DNA from: Melitaea cinxia
Taxonomy: Eukaryota > Arthropoda > Insecta > Lepidoptera > Nymphalidae
Assembly (NCBI RefSeq): GCF_905220565.1
Contig: NC_059400.1
Location: 9,942,159-10,006,158 of the forward strand
Direction: 5' to 3'
Length of the DNA stretch: 64,000 nt
This document shows, piece by piece, positions 31,374-44,899 of this stretch. Within the stretch, counting starts at the first letter, position 1. Each line of letters opens with the position of its first letter. The notes under the pieces were generated by a model that saw only the letters and a program-made list of their open reading frames with translations, did no database searches and was not told the origin of the DNA. Made by a program: the position numbers and the translations under genes.

Positions 31374-33475
31374 AAAATCACAAGCTTCAAAATATACTAA
31401 CAGTAAGATTTATCTTCCGCTTTTAATTTCCGATGGATGGGATACAGTACCTACACCGTATACTTCCTTATTATATGAATTTATACAATTCAATGAAAAC
31501 TATTGTTTCTATTCATAAGACAATTCAGTTAAAATTAGTGCACTATAGAAAAGATACGATTCTGTCACATCTTAGAAACGGGTAAGTATATCCTCTCCTG
31601 ACAATTATTTAAAAAGATTTTTTAAGTTATGAATAGGCTCATTGTGACTTTTATACCTGTACAAGAATTAAAATTTGATGTCCGCAAGGTGTTCTCGGAT
31701 GAGTGAACTTGTTTTTTATTATTGACTTTTACTGTGTCATTATAATAATAATACTGTATTTTTATTTTAAAAAATTCCACACATTTTAATGCCACCTTGA
31801 CCTTTTCATCTTTACTCAGAGGTTGCAGACTGTACCCATACCGGTTGAGTCATTTGAACACAGCGAATTTCGTTTTAAAATATTTATTCGATTTTTGCAA
31901 CTGTTAACAAGTATTAGCACACTCGAAACGAGTAAAACACTTTAGTAAGAATAATTAATTAATTAACAAATTACCTGATTCTAAGGTTAAATAGTGGTAG
32001 TAAGATAGTAATAGAAACTTTGTAATAATTCACATCTTATTTTAGAATTTTATTTAATTAATTATAAGTAAGATTTAACATCTTAATGCTTTATTTTCCT
32101 AAAGTTCCATGATTAATGAGGCAAAGTTAATTGAGCTTTATTAAGCATTTCACATTAGAAAATACAAAAGTTTATAATAAAATTTTAAATACTATCACTT
32201 ATTTTATCGATACTTATCACACGATACGAGGACTAGTAACACGAGTGAAAAAACCTACCTTTGAAAGGTCACTGAGTCACGCAGTTGCGTCATTATCATT
32301 TATTTATATTACATTACAAATATTATTATCTACAAAGAACTGATATAACCACAAAATACTGGTAATGTTTAGCTATAACTTAATAAGTTAAAAAGATAAT
32401 ATAATTTAAAAAAGTGCTATCATTAAAATGAGTTGCGTCATCAGTTAAACAGACAGTTCTCACAACAACAACAACAAAAAGAGTACAACAATATCAAATG
32501 GCAAATAAATACAAACCACCGAAACCGTTCGTTCGTCAAAGTGACGTCAACTGGCTGCGAAATAATTTGTAACTACAAAGTAAACAGTGAAGGTACTGAA
32601 CAAAGCTATTGTAAACCGAACCAAGCCTTGTGGACGACAGCGACGACCGAAATTAAGCACAAAAGTACGCTAAACGTAAAAGTAAAGATCTCTCGCTTCA
32701 CAAAACACGAAACTATCATTTGGGGCGTCGCGTGGGTCTCGTTAGTCCCATTCAACCAGCATCCGTGGACTTTAGAAAGGCCTTTTTCTGCTTATTCTTC
32801 TGTTACTTTTATTAACGCCTCGCTCGTCCATCGGCGTAGCTTTTAAATATGCACTGTTTTTTCTACAATCCCTAATGAATCCAGTATTCATGAAAAACAA
32901 AATGAATGCGATACAAAATTTTTAATTGACTACTATACAGTCATAAATCGAGCGTTTGATCACAATTAAATATCAAACATTTTATCAAATTAATTATAAA
33001 ATTTATACGAATCTGAGCATGAATGTTTTGCTGAATCAATCGCTAAGTTTAGATATCATAAATGCGAAACAGGTTTGCCTTCACTAAAGGTTGGAGATAC
33101 CTACATCCTGAAGAATGGAATTTTAAACCTCTTTCGTACGTTGATTCTCAACTACTATATAGTAGGTCGTGATATTTAATCTACGATTTACAAACTATGT
33201 ATATTAAGGATATCCGATGTAAGTCTTCAGTGACTCATCGGTCAAGTCGAGCAGGTAAAATTTTTTGAATGGGCACGTTTGTTCTGTAGCGATAGCGCTT
33301 GAGCACGATGTAGGGAATTCCATACGTAACAAATTGCTTAAAAAATAACCTTTTGGAAAAATTCAGGTAACAAAAGTTATTAATACGATTCATTTAGAAA
33401 GCATCCTCATCATTTTCTTGAACTGACTTTATCGTGTCTAAAAAGTGTAACGAGTATTTTTATGAGTTTGCTCAA
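31374..33475. other. AT-rich stretch with one GC-richer open frame
   Basis: No gene assigned. The patch at 32,424-32,846 is open on the plus strand for about 140 codons (including QFSQQQQQKEY), but it has no ATG start, no clear splice sites and no protein family I recognise. Confidence 0.4.
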
Positions 33476-33477
33476 GT

Positions 33478-33496
33478 TTTTTTTTTTTTTTTTTTT
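33478..33496. repeat. Poly(T) tract
   Basis: About 19 consecutive T. Confidence 0.9.
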
Positions 33497-33772
33497 GTTG
33501 ATCAATAATAATTTTGGAATGGAACGCTTTACATTGTCCGTTAGCAATTTTAACCTTCATTCTACATTTTTTTACTCAGAAATATGATTTAAAAAGCAAT
33601 TTCTTTCTTTCTATAATTTTTCAAAACTTATTATGCACTATTGAAAGTAATTAAATTAACTAATTTATCACATGATTTGAGCTACCAATTAAAAACTAAT
33701 TATTTTACAATTAATACTTTACAGTCATTTAGGTTAAATATTTTTATCATTAAAATTCAAATGTAATATTTT

Positions 33773-33775
<3 letters not shown>

Positions 33776-33841
<66 letters not shown>
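33776..33841. repeat. (AT)n microsatellite
   Basis: About 33 dinucleotide units without interruption. Confidence 0.95.
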
Positions 33842-33845
<4 letters not shown>

Positions 33846-33867
33846 TATTTCTCAATATTTATATAAC

Positions 33868-33902
33868 GCCTACATTTTACGACTACTGCGTAAAATGTAG
33901 GC
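33868..33902. repeat. Perfect 14-bp hairpin
   Basis: GCCTACATTTTACG (33,868-33,881), a 7-nt loop, and the exact complement CGTAAAATGTAGGC (33,889-33,902). The stem does not extend further in either direction. Confidence 0.8.
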
Positions 33903-35699
33903 TCGACGTTACTGGTTTTATAGCAGCGCAGTTATAAAGAGACCGTATCTTAACATCGGAAATATTTAGTGTCATTCAACCTGCGGCTGTGGTGACGTTT
34001 TCACTTTTACCATAAAAATACAATTCCGCAATACGCCTTGAGCAGCAGGAAGATAAGAGGTGAAGCAAAACCGCTTACATCGACGTTAGAATAACGCGGA
34101 TATTAACAGCACGTTCATGTGCTTTTCATGGAAGTAAAAAAGCCAATAACATTTCTAGTTTATTATTCCTCAAATGACAGAATGGAAAGATCAGACAAAA
34201 CGTATTCATTTGGTTACTATTGTACCTAAATGCATAATTATATTTTATCATATTATCAATATATCAAGCAGAACATCGTAATAGAGGCTATGTCCAATGT
34301 TCTGAGCGACTTATTAATTTTATAGATATCTTTTATCTAATTAGTAGGCTCTTTTATTATGAAAGTATAACCTTCTTACTTTAGGGCAAGAAACCCGTTA
34401 ATATGATCCTATTTCTACGACGGTTAACCGATTGTTATTAGTGTCATGTTCGCCAGCGGCGAGAACTAAATGCGTAAACCAAGTAACGGTGCTAGTTCAA
34501 CGAACGGAAAGTGGTACTAATAATAATATCTCCACCTGCCATACACGACGAAGCCAGATAGCATTCGTGTCTTGCACACATGACGTCCTTTTTTATAAAA
34601 GGTCTGTTTCATAGCAGGAAGCAAGGAAGTGAACGCCATAAGAGTAATGACTAATTCAATAGCTCTAATGTTACTCGAAAAGAATAAATCACTGTATCGG
34701 TACACATTTCGTATGCTATTAGAAATTGTATAGAATATTTTTCTTTACTAGTAGCTACGCAAATATTCAAACGAAGAGAAACAAAAACGAAACTTGAAAT
34801 AAAAATTAAACAAATTTTTGTAACCTCAAAATTCGTTTCATATGTCAGTGCAAATGAAACTCTCCGTCTCGTGTTCGTCGCAAACATTTCGAGTTCACCA
34901 AAACAATTTATTACTGTGCGTAATACTTTCATTTCTTTACAAATGATTTTTTTAAACTTTTCCTTTTTAAGTAACAAAGAAAAGAACTATTGGCATTTAA
35001 ACACTCTTCAAAACGTATTCGTATCGTTTCTTTTTCATAAGGAACACAATCGTAAAATTAAGTTGTATATGAGACGCACTAAACGACTTTAAATACTTTT
35101 GCTAAAGCAGGTAAAACCGGTTCTTGGCTGTTGACTTCCCATTTTCTAACAAGATTTTCAAAACACACAAGTGGCTCAAGAGTTGCCCTTCTTTCGATAA
35201 ACTAAAATCAATTTAAAGCCCTACAAACATTTTATTTATCAACATTATTCTTTAACTACACACTGCAAAATCCAAATTTAAATATTAATAATCTGTATCC
35301 TAAAACGTGCAACACTATTTATTATCGTCCGTCTAATTAAATTGATAAAAGAAAATGAGAAGAGTGTGTAGGTAACAATAGATAATTGCCGATCTGTAAG
35401 GCTTCTGATAGGAAAACTTTGGTCTACTGACCGAGTAATTCCCTTAAACTCGTGTCTCGTCTATTGCCTGGCTGCGGAAACACCTACTTAGTTCGACGTT
35501 CGCTCCTTCCAACGTAATTACTTGCTAAGTAAGTTAAGCTTTTCGACCTTATGGCTATTAGCTTAATTATTCGTTAGAAAACAATAGAGTTTCAAATGAT
35601 TAAAGATGGGTACTTTTACTAGTTTTTCTTTATTCCAGTATATATTTTTAGTACCGATTGCTTTTGTATGACTAACTAAAATTCTTTTTCTATGATTTA
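33903..35699. other. AT-rich stretch, nothing recognised
   Basis: Open frames at 34,432-35,092 on both strands are short and not protein-like. Confidence 0.5.
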
Positions 35700-35845
35700 A
35701 TATTTATATATATAAGACGTGTCAGACGCCATATCGGTTTTGGTTCGATAGGCAGTAACAGTACAATAGTCAACGTACGAGTGACACTGACAATGAGGCG
35801 TTCCGTATTAAGTGTCCGTCACGTATATTGTAGTACGTGGTGAGT
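35700..35845 (+). promoter_or_regulatory. Candidate TATA promoter and non-coding first exon
   Basis: TATATATAAG at about 35,706-35,716 is followed about 40 bp later by GGCAGTAACA, close to the arthropod initiator (CAGT). About 85 bp after that comes a strong splice donor, ACGTG/GTGAGT (donor at 35,840). The intervening 100 bp is less AT-rich than its neighbours. It contains only a 16-codon upstream frame (MRRSVLSVRHVYCSTW) ending at the donor. This is the arrangement of a non-coding first exon. The first plausible downstream acceptor with coding sequence on this strand is at 51,013. The link is inference. Confidence 0.35.
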
Positions 35846-36477
35846 TTGAATGGATCAAGGCACGTACTGTGCTAACTTTCCAACGCATCATCACAAACGA
35901 TTCACCAACAAAGATTGTATGTTTTCAATTATTTTTGCTTTTCTAGTGTTGCTTTTTCCTCTATGTATTCAATATGCCACCGTACGTGATTTCTTAATAT
36001 TCTCTTCTTTATAATTATAATCGCTTTAATTTGGGACTAGTCGATTAATATCAAATCTTACATAATTCCCGGAACCTCGTAATACCGTTTATATAAGAGA
36101 GTTGCTAAAATTAATCTCACATGTATGATTTAATTATTTAAAAAACAATTAAGGTTTTAATAATATTATACGATATTGCGATTAGGGAAGCTAATAAAGA
36201 TATAGCAAAGTGTATCAAGTTTGATATTTCCGCAATTTTGTGACCAACTGGCATGAATGATATTAAGAGCGTCCTATTATATTTCTTTTCGCTCTACAAA
36301 CCTAATTGCCTCGTGAATGTATTATGACGACGAAAAGAGTATAACGTATATCTACTATACTATAGTAGTTAGCATGTCTTGACTTTTAACACAATACAAT
36401 AATACCTATAACGTGAATTTTTTTATACTTATGTATAACTTAAAAAGCTAATTTAATCCTTAAAACTCCGTCTCATA
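35846..36477. other. AT-rich spacer
   Basis: Nothing recognised. Confidence 0.5.
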
Positions 36478-36945
36478 CTTCTTCCTATAACTCTAATTCC
36501 TTCTCTGAGTTTGTCAGCTTATTGTCCAACTCTGGAACTCTCTCCCTCGTCCTATTAGACAAGCCCAATCTCTCTTCTTCTTCAAAAAATATTTTAAACT
36601 ACACTATTTGTCACTCAACACGTCATGATCGCCTTTATCGTCTTTGTGAAATATTATATTATGTATTTTATATATGTAAGTGTACTGTAGTACTAGTAAA
36701 CTGTTGGTGATTGGGGCTCCATTGAAGTTTGCCGGATCATAGTTATATCGATATAAGGTATTTCTGATAACCGGAGTCTTGACCTGTTTTCCGAGACAAA
36801 GTCAGAACAATGTTGTACGACAACACTTGGAGAAGATTTTTTTTAATCTGTATGTATACATATATAGTATGTTTATTATTATATATTAACTATATGTATT
36901 TTATTGCAAACTATTCTAATTCTAACACCAAATATTTGAATAAAG

Positions 36946-36985
<40 letters not shown>
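36478..36985 (+). mobile_element. Jockey-like element, 3' end only
   Basis: The coding remnant reads VQLWNSLPRPIRQAQSLFFF, KKYFKLHYLSLNTS and a TGA at 36,626-36,628. This is the LWNSLP...SFK...HYLSL signature that ends jockey ORF2. A 3' UTR of about 320 bp follows, closing with GAATAAAGAG (polyadenylation signal, about 36,938) and a (TAT/ATT)n tail to about 36,985. The insertion is severely 5'-truncated. Fewer decay signs are visible than in the 8.1-kb copy, but too little remains to age it. Confidence 0.75.
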
Positions 36986-36986
<1 letters not shown>

Positions 36987-38881
36987 ATATGTATATTATA
37001 ATAACTTGTGTATGTTATTATACAATATTGAGGTTAGTAGCGTAGAAAAGAGATAAAACACAAATTAATGATTCTACCCTGTTTTAAATGAAAAGTAGCT
37101 GTAACAGTTTAAACATACCATAAAATATAAATATTTCTCAAGTTAAATAAATTCCGATTTGATACTGAGCGAAATACTGCTTGATTAGCGAAGCGTTGCC
37201 AGTTCGCATAACGGGCCTGATATCTCGATTCTTGAGATCATTCACATTGGACTAGGTCATCAACGAAATATTATATCTAACTAAATATTTTTAACTCCTT
37301 TTCAGACTTATTCAACTAACTGAATTTTGAACTGCGAGTTTTTGGCATAACATGAATTAAGCAAAGCAAATCAATTTCAAAGTTTCATTTACTGTACCCG
37401 CGTATCTGGTGTTAGTTCTACAATATTTTTTTTTTCTATAATTTTCTCGTATATTTCTTTTTTAATTTCGCTCTTCAGGTTTCATATGTATGTACAAATC
37501 TAGCAATCAAAAGTTACAATATAGGCTCCTATCGGTACATATTATGTTAAAAAGAGCGTTTACACGACAGCAAAAGTTTTCAGGTACAAGTATGACACTC
37601 AATAAAATGTAAATATATAAACAACGCAAAAAAATTAATAACACATACATATCTAAGGCGGAATTCTTTTGAATTGTTATAAAAATACAACGTTTATCTT
37701 CAGTTGTCCTATCCCTGTGATCTATATAAATAATAATACACTTTATTTATCTTTCCAGATAAATGGGCTTTCGATTGCCAAAGGGAGCTATCGGATATAC
37801 GATTTGCGTATACTGGTATTATAGCCCCGATCGTTCAAAAACTCTGAATAAAGAATAAACTACGCCTCTCACTTTCTTCGAATTATATTTTTTTCGATCC
37901 ACGTGTATGTAATGTGAAAGTTAATATTCGACAAGCATTTCTCACCATCCATTCCACAATTATTGCCTACCAGTTAAAGCTATTGATTGTCCGAAACGTC
38001 GGCTTCTACTTTCCCGTTTACCTCACGTTTTATGAAATCAACGGGTGACGCTCGGTGTTCATATTTTCATACATACAGTGTATAAAAAATAACAAACAAT
38101 AAAATACACTTCAAAATAATGAGTTTTAAAGTTATATTTTTTCAATTAATGTGTTATAAGCATAGTATATTTTTATAAAAATCAAATAAATTAACAAATA
38201 CAACCACAAAACAATTGTGTGGACAAATTTGAGTATTAATAGAACAAAAAAGAACTGACTTTGAACGCTCTTGGTTATAGTTGTCACTTAGCTTAATTAA
38301 TTTAGGTCTTCTTTTCATACTGAATTTATTTGTTCCTTATTAAAAGCCTCTACATAAAGTTCCAGATTTTTTTTCATAAGCTATAATGCTGAGGAGCTTC
38401 CGTTAAAAATTTGATTTATATTTTAGGATTTTTCATATATTAAGTTTAAAACATTTCCAAATCTCGAAAACGCTAAAGCGCAAGTCTATGATTCGTTTTC
38501 ATTTATAAATGAAACGATATATTTTTATACATTTTATTACAAAAATGACACTTATCCTCTAAATCTTGTTCGTCCCTTAAGGGAGCTTACGTTTGGAATG
38601 TACAAAGGTTTATTTTTATTCTTATTATTTATCTTCCATTTTATAGAGGCCTTTGAATACAGTTAAAGAAACACATGTACGATACTACACGATTTATAAG
38701 TATAAAAATTGATATGTTTATTAACCTTTATTAATGCGAAACTTACCATGCATCAAAATACAGCAGGTGATTTAAAATAACTTGTCATATGTATAGTATA
38801 AACCTTAACAATGATGAAACCAGTTATACTAAGCAGTAGGTCAGCTTAAAAAATTATCAATGGACACACACAACATGCCTT
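36986..38881. other. AT-rich stretch, nothing recognised
   Basis: No gene or repeat identified. Confidence 0.5.
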
Positions 38882-38986
<105 letters not shown>

Positions 38987-39182
38987 TTTAACTGCATCTT
39001 AATCGTTACATAAAAAAATAATGAGAACTCGATTAATGTGGTATGCATAAAATATTAAAGATTTGTAAGCATTTATCTAACGTTGGTTTTAGTCTCTTAT
39101 ACAGTCAATTTGTGATTACACAATAAACGATAGCCACTATAATCCTATACGTTTATAAATAAGTAAAAATATTTATCTATAT

Positions 39183-39275
39183 CAGGCGGCTGTTACCTAT
39201 AACACAAGTATTAAGGTGCTTACCAACAACGAATCGACGACGAACGTTCGTGTATGTTATAAACATTTATTTATG
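39183..39275 (+). mobile_element. SINE family C, headless fragment
   Basis: CGGCTGTTACCTATAACACA, AGTATTAAGGTGCTTACC and GTGTATGTTATAA match the bodies at 7.57 and 52.34 kb. Confidence 0.6.
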
Positions 39276-39773
39276 TATGAACTTTTTTAAGTAAAAATGT
39301 ATTTTCCGAAACAAAACAAATTTTTAAATATTCGTAACTTGTAGTAGAAGCCTAAGAGGTTCTTGGGATTAAATAAAATGTTACGAAAAATCTAATTTGA
39401 AGCCGTTTAACAAAACGTTAATGAACGTGAACTTTAAATCTAGGCATTTAATTTAACGTTGACAGTGTTTTATCAGACATCCGGACTTTTTTCGTATTTA
39501 ATTTACAAGAAAATCCTTTTAAGAATGAATGCAAAAATATAAGGTCACTGTGTCTTCTAAATACAGCTAAACATAATTAGAAGAAATATTTTTTTAAACA
39601 AAAATTAATATTTGTGAAAACTTTTTGTCTACTTTAATTATTTTTCTTAAGGAACAAAAGTATTTATGATAACTACAAATTATTAAAATAAAGTACTTTA
39701 ATCTTCGTACAAAATATTTTATTAAAATTAACTATAAATATACCCTGATGAAAAAAGCTAATTGGTAAGTTAG

Positions 39774-39862
39774 ACCACTCTGGTGTAGTGATACGTGTAG
39801 TCGTCTAAAAAACCGATGGTTTACGAATTCGATTTCCGCTCGGGATGGATATTCGGATTTAA
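39774..39862 (+). mobile_element. tRNA-like SINE head (family B, alternate head)
   Basis: CCACTCTGGTGTAGTGATACG resembles the head at 15,572. A B-box-like GAATTCGATTTCC lies 50 bp on, then GGATGGATATTCGGATT. The rest of the SINE body is missing. Confidence 0.55.
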
Positions 39863-41379
39863 CAAGTAGACATGTAGCTTACTTAAAAAAGGTACAAAAC
39901 ATTCACACCGAAACACTAAATGATAGATAACCTATTGAAGTTAACCGTTTATAGTTCTATACAGTTTCGGCCGTAAGATCTGCCTTTACAGATTACTAGT
40001 ATTTTTTTTATTTTTTATATAACAATATATATCCATGGGCTTATAATGCCCGTGCTTTTGTTATTCCAATTATTTGTTTGTTACTCTCGATACCTTGGCA
40101 CCTACATATGCAACTTAGAGGACTAATTAAACTAAGCTTAGTAGGTATCTCTAATCCTACGTGAGTCCACCGACCAAAATTTAAAGTTATGCTAACTTAA
40201 TTTACTTATATATATAATTACTACTATTTATTATTACTTTTTCCTTTTCTTCCCTCTCTTTTTTTTCATTTTTTTTTTCTTCTTACTATTATCCAGGGGT
40301 AGAAGCTGTGTACATTTCTTAAAATTTTTGTATTCATACTGTTATTTTTATTATCTAAGTTTATATTTACACTTATATGCTGGTTATACTAGTAAATATT
40401 ATATCTGCAACTGTCCTGTATAACTAGTGACAAAATTTCTATCAACGCCGATGATGACGGAGTTCGATTTCGTACGGAACGGATTTACGTCTGGTTGTTA
40501 ACCCTATATGGATTAACAACGAGATTTTCAACTCCTTTTCTTGCATTTGAAAAGATGTTTATGTCCATCAGTGGGATAAGATCTGTTTTATTTCAATTCA
40601 CTGCATTCAACGGTGACTTATTTTTTTTTTTCTTTTTTCTATCGATTAAACATTAAACATCAAGAAGACCTAGACAATAATATATAAAAAATCACAGAAT
40701 CGTTTATTAATTTATGTGTTTCTATTAAGCTTACAATTAAATAATAAGATAAATCATATTAAACCCATTTAAAACTATACCGTTAAAATGTTCACATTGT
40801 CATTTTACAAATGAAATAAATTACCTTACAATATAATCGTACATATATAAGTAGTGTGGTTTAAAATTATTAATTTTTCGTTTCAATATAAGTGAAATAA
40901 ACGTATTATTCGTAAGCTTTCGGATCGGTGGCATGCTTCCAGTTCTACTGTTTATTAGACTGGATTCTTGTTGTCTTCATATTATGTGGTTTTGCATACA
41001 ATGAAACAGGCAACATGAGAAACTCGAGCGTGATCAATATAGGGTATCAATTGTGCTTGATATAAAAAGTATTTCAACCATTTAACAATTTCGGTTGAGA
41101 TCATTGAACGAAAATAGTAATTCAGATTAAAGTACGAATAGACTACAGCATTGTTTAATCGGTGTAAATGAATGCTACTCCACGGATTATGATATAGCGC
41201 CTATTGTATGATTGTAACCTGTAAAATTTTTCACTGAGAACTTTTGCTTCTAGGCTTTTTAACGCAAAAAATACTAGCAGATCCTAATATTAAAACATTC
41301 AAACAAATTGGTAAGAGACGTCTACCTTCATTCTATCTACTATCTATATCTGTTATATCTACTTTGTACCTCAAAATTT
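39863..41379. other. AT-rich stretch, nothing recognised
   Basis: Contains T-rich and pyrimidine-rich runs (about 40,240-40,290 and 40,620-40,640) but no gene. Confidence 0.5.
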
Positions 41380-42520
41380 TTACTGGGTTGACCGATTTCT
41401 ATAATTCTTTTTTTTTTTTTTTATTTAATTAAGAAAATACATGAAAAATTTAACAAGGACTTTTCAAAATTAGGTTTCAAAATTTAAATAAAATTATTTG
41501 ATTTATTAATTTTATTATTCGTATAAAATGACCGCTTCAAACATCAACATCTATTTGTTAAATAAAGTTGTTTACTAAGGCAGACACATAACGGAACTAT
41601 TGTAAGTTATGTAAACTAACAACGAAAAATAATTTATTTGACAGCTATTAATATTCAGGACGGAGTAATCTAGGATCCCGTTGTACCTGTCCTTGTATGT
41701 TTTATAACGGAAACTATTAACACACATTCTCGTGGTTGTAAGGACAGTTTATACTGAAATAAACGGTGCATACAGATAAAATACTAAATATTTATCAATT
41801 TACAACAACTAAAAACTTAATGTGAATTTTTAACGTAAAAATTTTTGTTAATTTTAAGTTACATCATATAACTATTAAGTAAATTTAAACGACTGCCAAA
41901 AATGGATAAAGTTCTCAATTCGACTCTGTTTTTCTTTTTTCTTTTATGTGTGGTTAGCTTTTTGATTTTTGTAAAAACGGATCTTGTTAATATGTTTCTG
42001 ATTTAACTCAACTAATATAAAGACCCGTTTGAAACAGAGGGTATTCATTTCTTGATTGGATTTTATCAAGAACAGTTTCAAAGTTGAAAATTATAAGTTG
42101 GTTGCTGTAAAAACAAATGTTACTGAATTTCATAAGATTCTAATAGTATGTTAGCTCTGAACTTTTTATTGGATGGACCGGATTCAATGATTCTTTTTTT
42201 AATCGAAAAGTGATGCTTTTCATATGGTCCCACTTAAACTTTATTGATATTCGGCAAGTACTGTTTGAGTTATCACTAATAATGCGTATTTACTTGACCA
42301 TTTTTTCTTCGATCTACGTTGTGTTATACCTCATAACTTTTTACTTTGGATTGTGATGATTTTTTCTTTGAATTAAAGGCTAATGCTTGTCTTGTGGTCC
42401 CATTGAAGTTAAATTTAGATCTGATGTCTACTTTTGAGTAATCTTTGATAACTCGTATTTACTTCATTATTTTTTCTTTTACCTACGTTGTATTACTTGT
42501 CTATTTAATTGAAATCGGTT
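41380..42520 (+). repeat. Degenerate ACCGACTTC-family modules
   Basis: Scattered family motifs remain: GGTTGACCGATTTCTATAAT at 41,388; AATGCGTATTTACTTGACC and ATCTACGTTGTGTTATACC at about 42,280-42,330; and ATTGAAATCGG at about 42,508. Older and more decayed than the adjacent copy. Confidence 0.5.
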
Positions 42521-42535
42521 TTTTAACCGACTTCA

Positions 42536-42950
42536 AAAAGGAGTACTCAATTCGACCGTATACGAGTATATTTTTTTTATGTATGTTCGGGGATAACTTC
42601 CATCGTTTATGAACCGGTTTTGATAGTTCTTTTATTTGTTAGAAAGGAAATATCATAATTATAGTACCATGGTAAGAAAACCAGGATATGATGATGGGAT
42701 TCCAGAGAAATCGAGGAAATCCCTCAAAAATCCGCATAACTTTTTACTGGGTGTACCGATTTTTATCTTGTGATCACATTTAAATTTCATCGAGATCTGA
42801 TTACAACTTTTGGAGTGATCTTTGATAATGCGTATTTACTTGACTATTTTTTCGTCTACCTACATTGTATTACTTGTCGATGTAATTATAGTCGGTTTTT
42901 TTTCGTTTGCCAGCAAACACAATTATTTCATTTGCGAGCAAACACAATTA
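42536..42950 (+). mobile_element. ACCGACTTC-family repeat copy
   Basis: Begins ACCGACTTCAAAAAGG and shares ATGATGATGGGATTCCAGAG, CATCGAGATCTGATTAC and the GCAAACACAATTA tail with the 2.5-kb copy. The left end directly follows GAAATCGGTTTTTTA, the end of another module, so two copies are head to tail. Confidence 0.7.
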
Positions 42951-43770
42951 GTTTTATTTGTAAAAAAAGACATTGTGTCATTTTAGACTATATAATTTAC
43001 ATAACGTTCTTGATAAACAAGCTTTCTAACATAAATATCGCTTTATTTGATCCCCGTATTATATAAATATTAATCGACAATTAACATTCTTTAATTTTAT
43101 AGGCAATAACTGGACTATTAAGTTCGAAAGATTGCTTAGTGTGTTGAAAGTGTGAATTTTAGAACCTACTGGTTAACTAAAACTGGCTACTAAAAATATT
43201 TTAGTATTAATAAATATGATATATTGATGAAATTATCACCTGACAGTGACTAAAATTGAAAAAAAATACACATAGTATTACTAGTTTTTTTTTTATCTGT
43301 AGGATTTGTTTCATGGGTGATAATTATTAGGTATACATAAATTTATAGCGTATTTCAAATATCCTAATATATCCACGCTTCACCTTGCGCCACTAACATT
43401 TTTCTTATAATAGCAGTACTGATTGTACGATATGATTGAATGAAATTTTTCACAAAACCGGTCTATCAAGCGCGATTGTGAAAATTTTATCGCATCTGAC
43501 TAGCATGAATTTAAAAGCGTGAGAGACAACAAACATTTCAAAACGTTCATACAAAACGCAATAATATAGCATAAGGAGGTCACTTTTAAGCAAGCTTCTC
43601 ATTATTACAATGGTCAATTAAATGTTACCTCTCGTCCTAATTCTGTAATCTAACGGTATTTGGCAAAATAATTAAAACACATGAACTACGTGTATATCCA
43701 TCACAATCTTTGTGAACTACCTAATCGTTTTAATTTTTATGTTAATAGATCACAGAAAATACATATATCG
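42951..43770. other. AT-rich spacer
   Basis: Nothing recognised. Confidence 0.5.
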
Positions 43771-43985
43771 CTTCAGCCTTTAATATCCCACAGCTGGGCA
43801 TAGGTCTTTTTCCCCGTGTAGATGAAGGAACGGAGCTTAATCCGCCACGCTGCTCAAATGCAGGTTGGCTGATATATATCCTACTATAAGTAACGATCGC
43901 TATCACAGGATTACAACCGGGACCGACAGCTTAACGTGCTCTCCGAGGCCACGGTGGGGAGACCCACAGAACCGCACAAACACAA
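43771..43985 (-). mobile_element. SINE family B, headless copy
   Basis: CTTCAGCCTTTAATATCCCA, CTGGGCATAGGTC, AATCCGCCACGCTGCTC, AGTAACGATCGCTATCAC, GACCGACAGCTTAACGTGC and GGGGAGACCCACAG. It stops before the tRNA-like head. Confidence 0.75.
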
Positions 43986-44036
43986 TACAATTAATACATT
44001 TATGTCATGATAAAATATCGGATACATACTTTGGCT

Positions 44037-44625
44037 AAGATTTAGATTAGGTAAAATCGAATTTCGGGACCGTGGGGGGATGGGGGGTGGGTGGGTGGGG
44101 AACACTACCCCTGGTACCACTATCACACCTCGGAACCCCATGGTTATGGAGATATCGATGGTTAAAGTTTTGAGGTTAGAAGAAGAATTTAAAGCTATTA
44201 TTATACCTTTGAGCTCCGCGTCTGACTTCACCTTAGCTCCAACGCTGCGGGCAGTGCAATTCATGCGCCGTTTTGCAACTTTATAAGTTATTTTCGAACA
44301 GAAGTACGTAAAAATAATCTCGATTTCAAGATCAACAAACGGTACAACTTGCGGTAACTATGCTTCGATCCGTAGCTTTAAGATGTTATATTCACATTTC
44401 GCACTTGATATTAGCATTTTAAACGTTAAGTTATTGTTTTTACACGATTTTTTTTAACAACTGAGAAATAGATGTTTTAATAAAAAATGACAGGCCACTT
44501 ATCGTTTCGTTCTAAAACAATATACATTGTTTTTGTTTAAATAACTGTAAAGGCAAAAGTCTTACACCATACAGCCTTGTTTCATATTATATTTTTTAAT
44601 TAAATATATTTTATTTTTAATTATT
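44037..44625. repeat. Left arm of the palindromic element
   Basis: Runs from the outer G-rich end (GGGGGGATGGGGGGTGGGTG) through CATGGTTATGGAGATATCGA to AAGTCTTACACCATACAGCC and TTTCATATTATATTTT at the inner end. It includes GAGCTCCGCGTCTGACTTCA, a segment missing from the right arm but present in the 59.3-kb relative. Confidence 0.8.
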
Positions 44626-44899
44626 TACTGTTATAAACGAAAAATACTCAATATTTTAGTTCATTTTATATAACAATAAATAAATATAAAAATATGTTGA
44701 ATATAGGTGGAACAAAAATACCTATGTAGTTAATTTTCAAAATTTATGGTCTATAATTTTAAATTATAGTATCAAAATTAATTTATATTTAGTAACATTG
44801 CGTGCTAGAATATAGGTTTAGAAATTCGAAAAATACCCAAAACCGAATCGGAGCATCCCACTGTCCACGTGGTCTTGGTCTGTCCTACCCCTAGAGTGT

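Noticed and set aside
34651..35092. Overlapping open frames on both strands, one with a hydrophobic stretch
   Set aside because: No recognisable family or splice context; composition typical of random AT-rich DNA.
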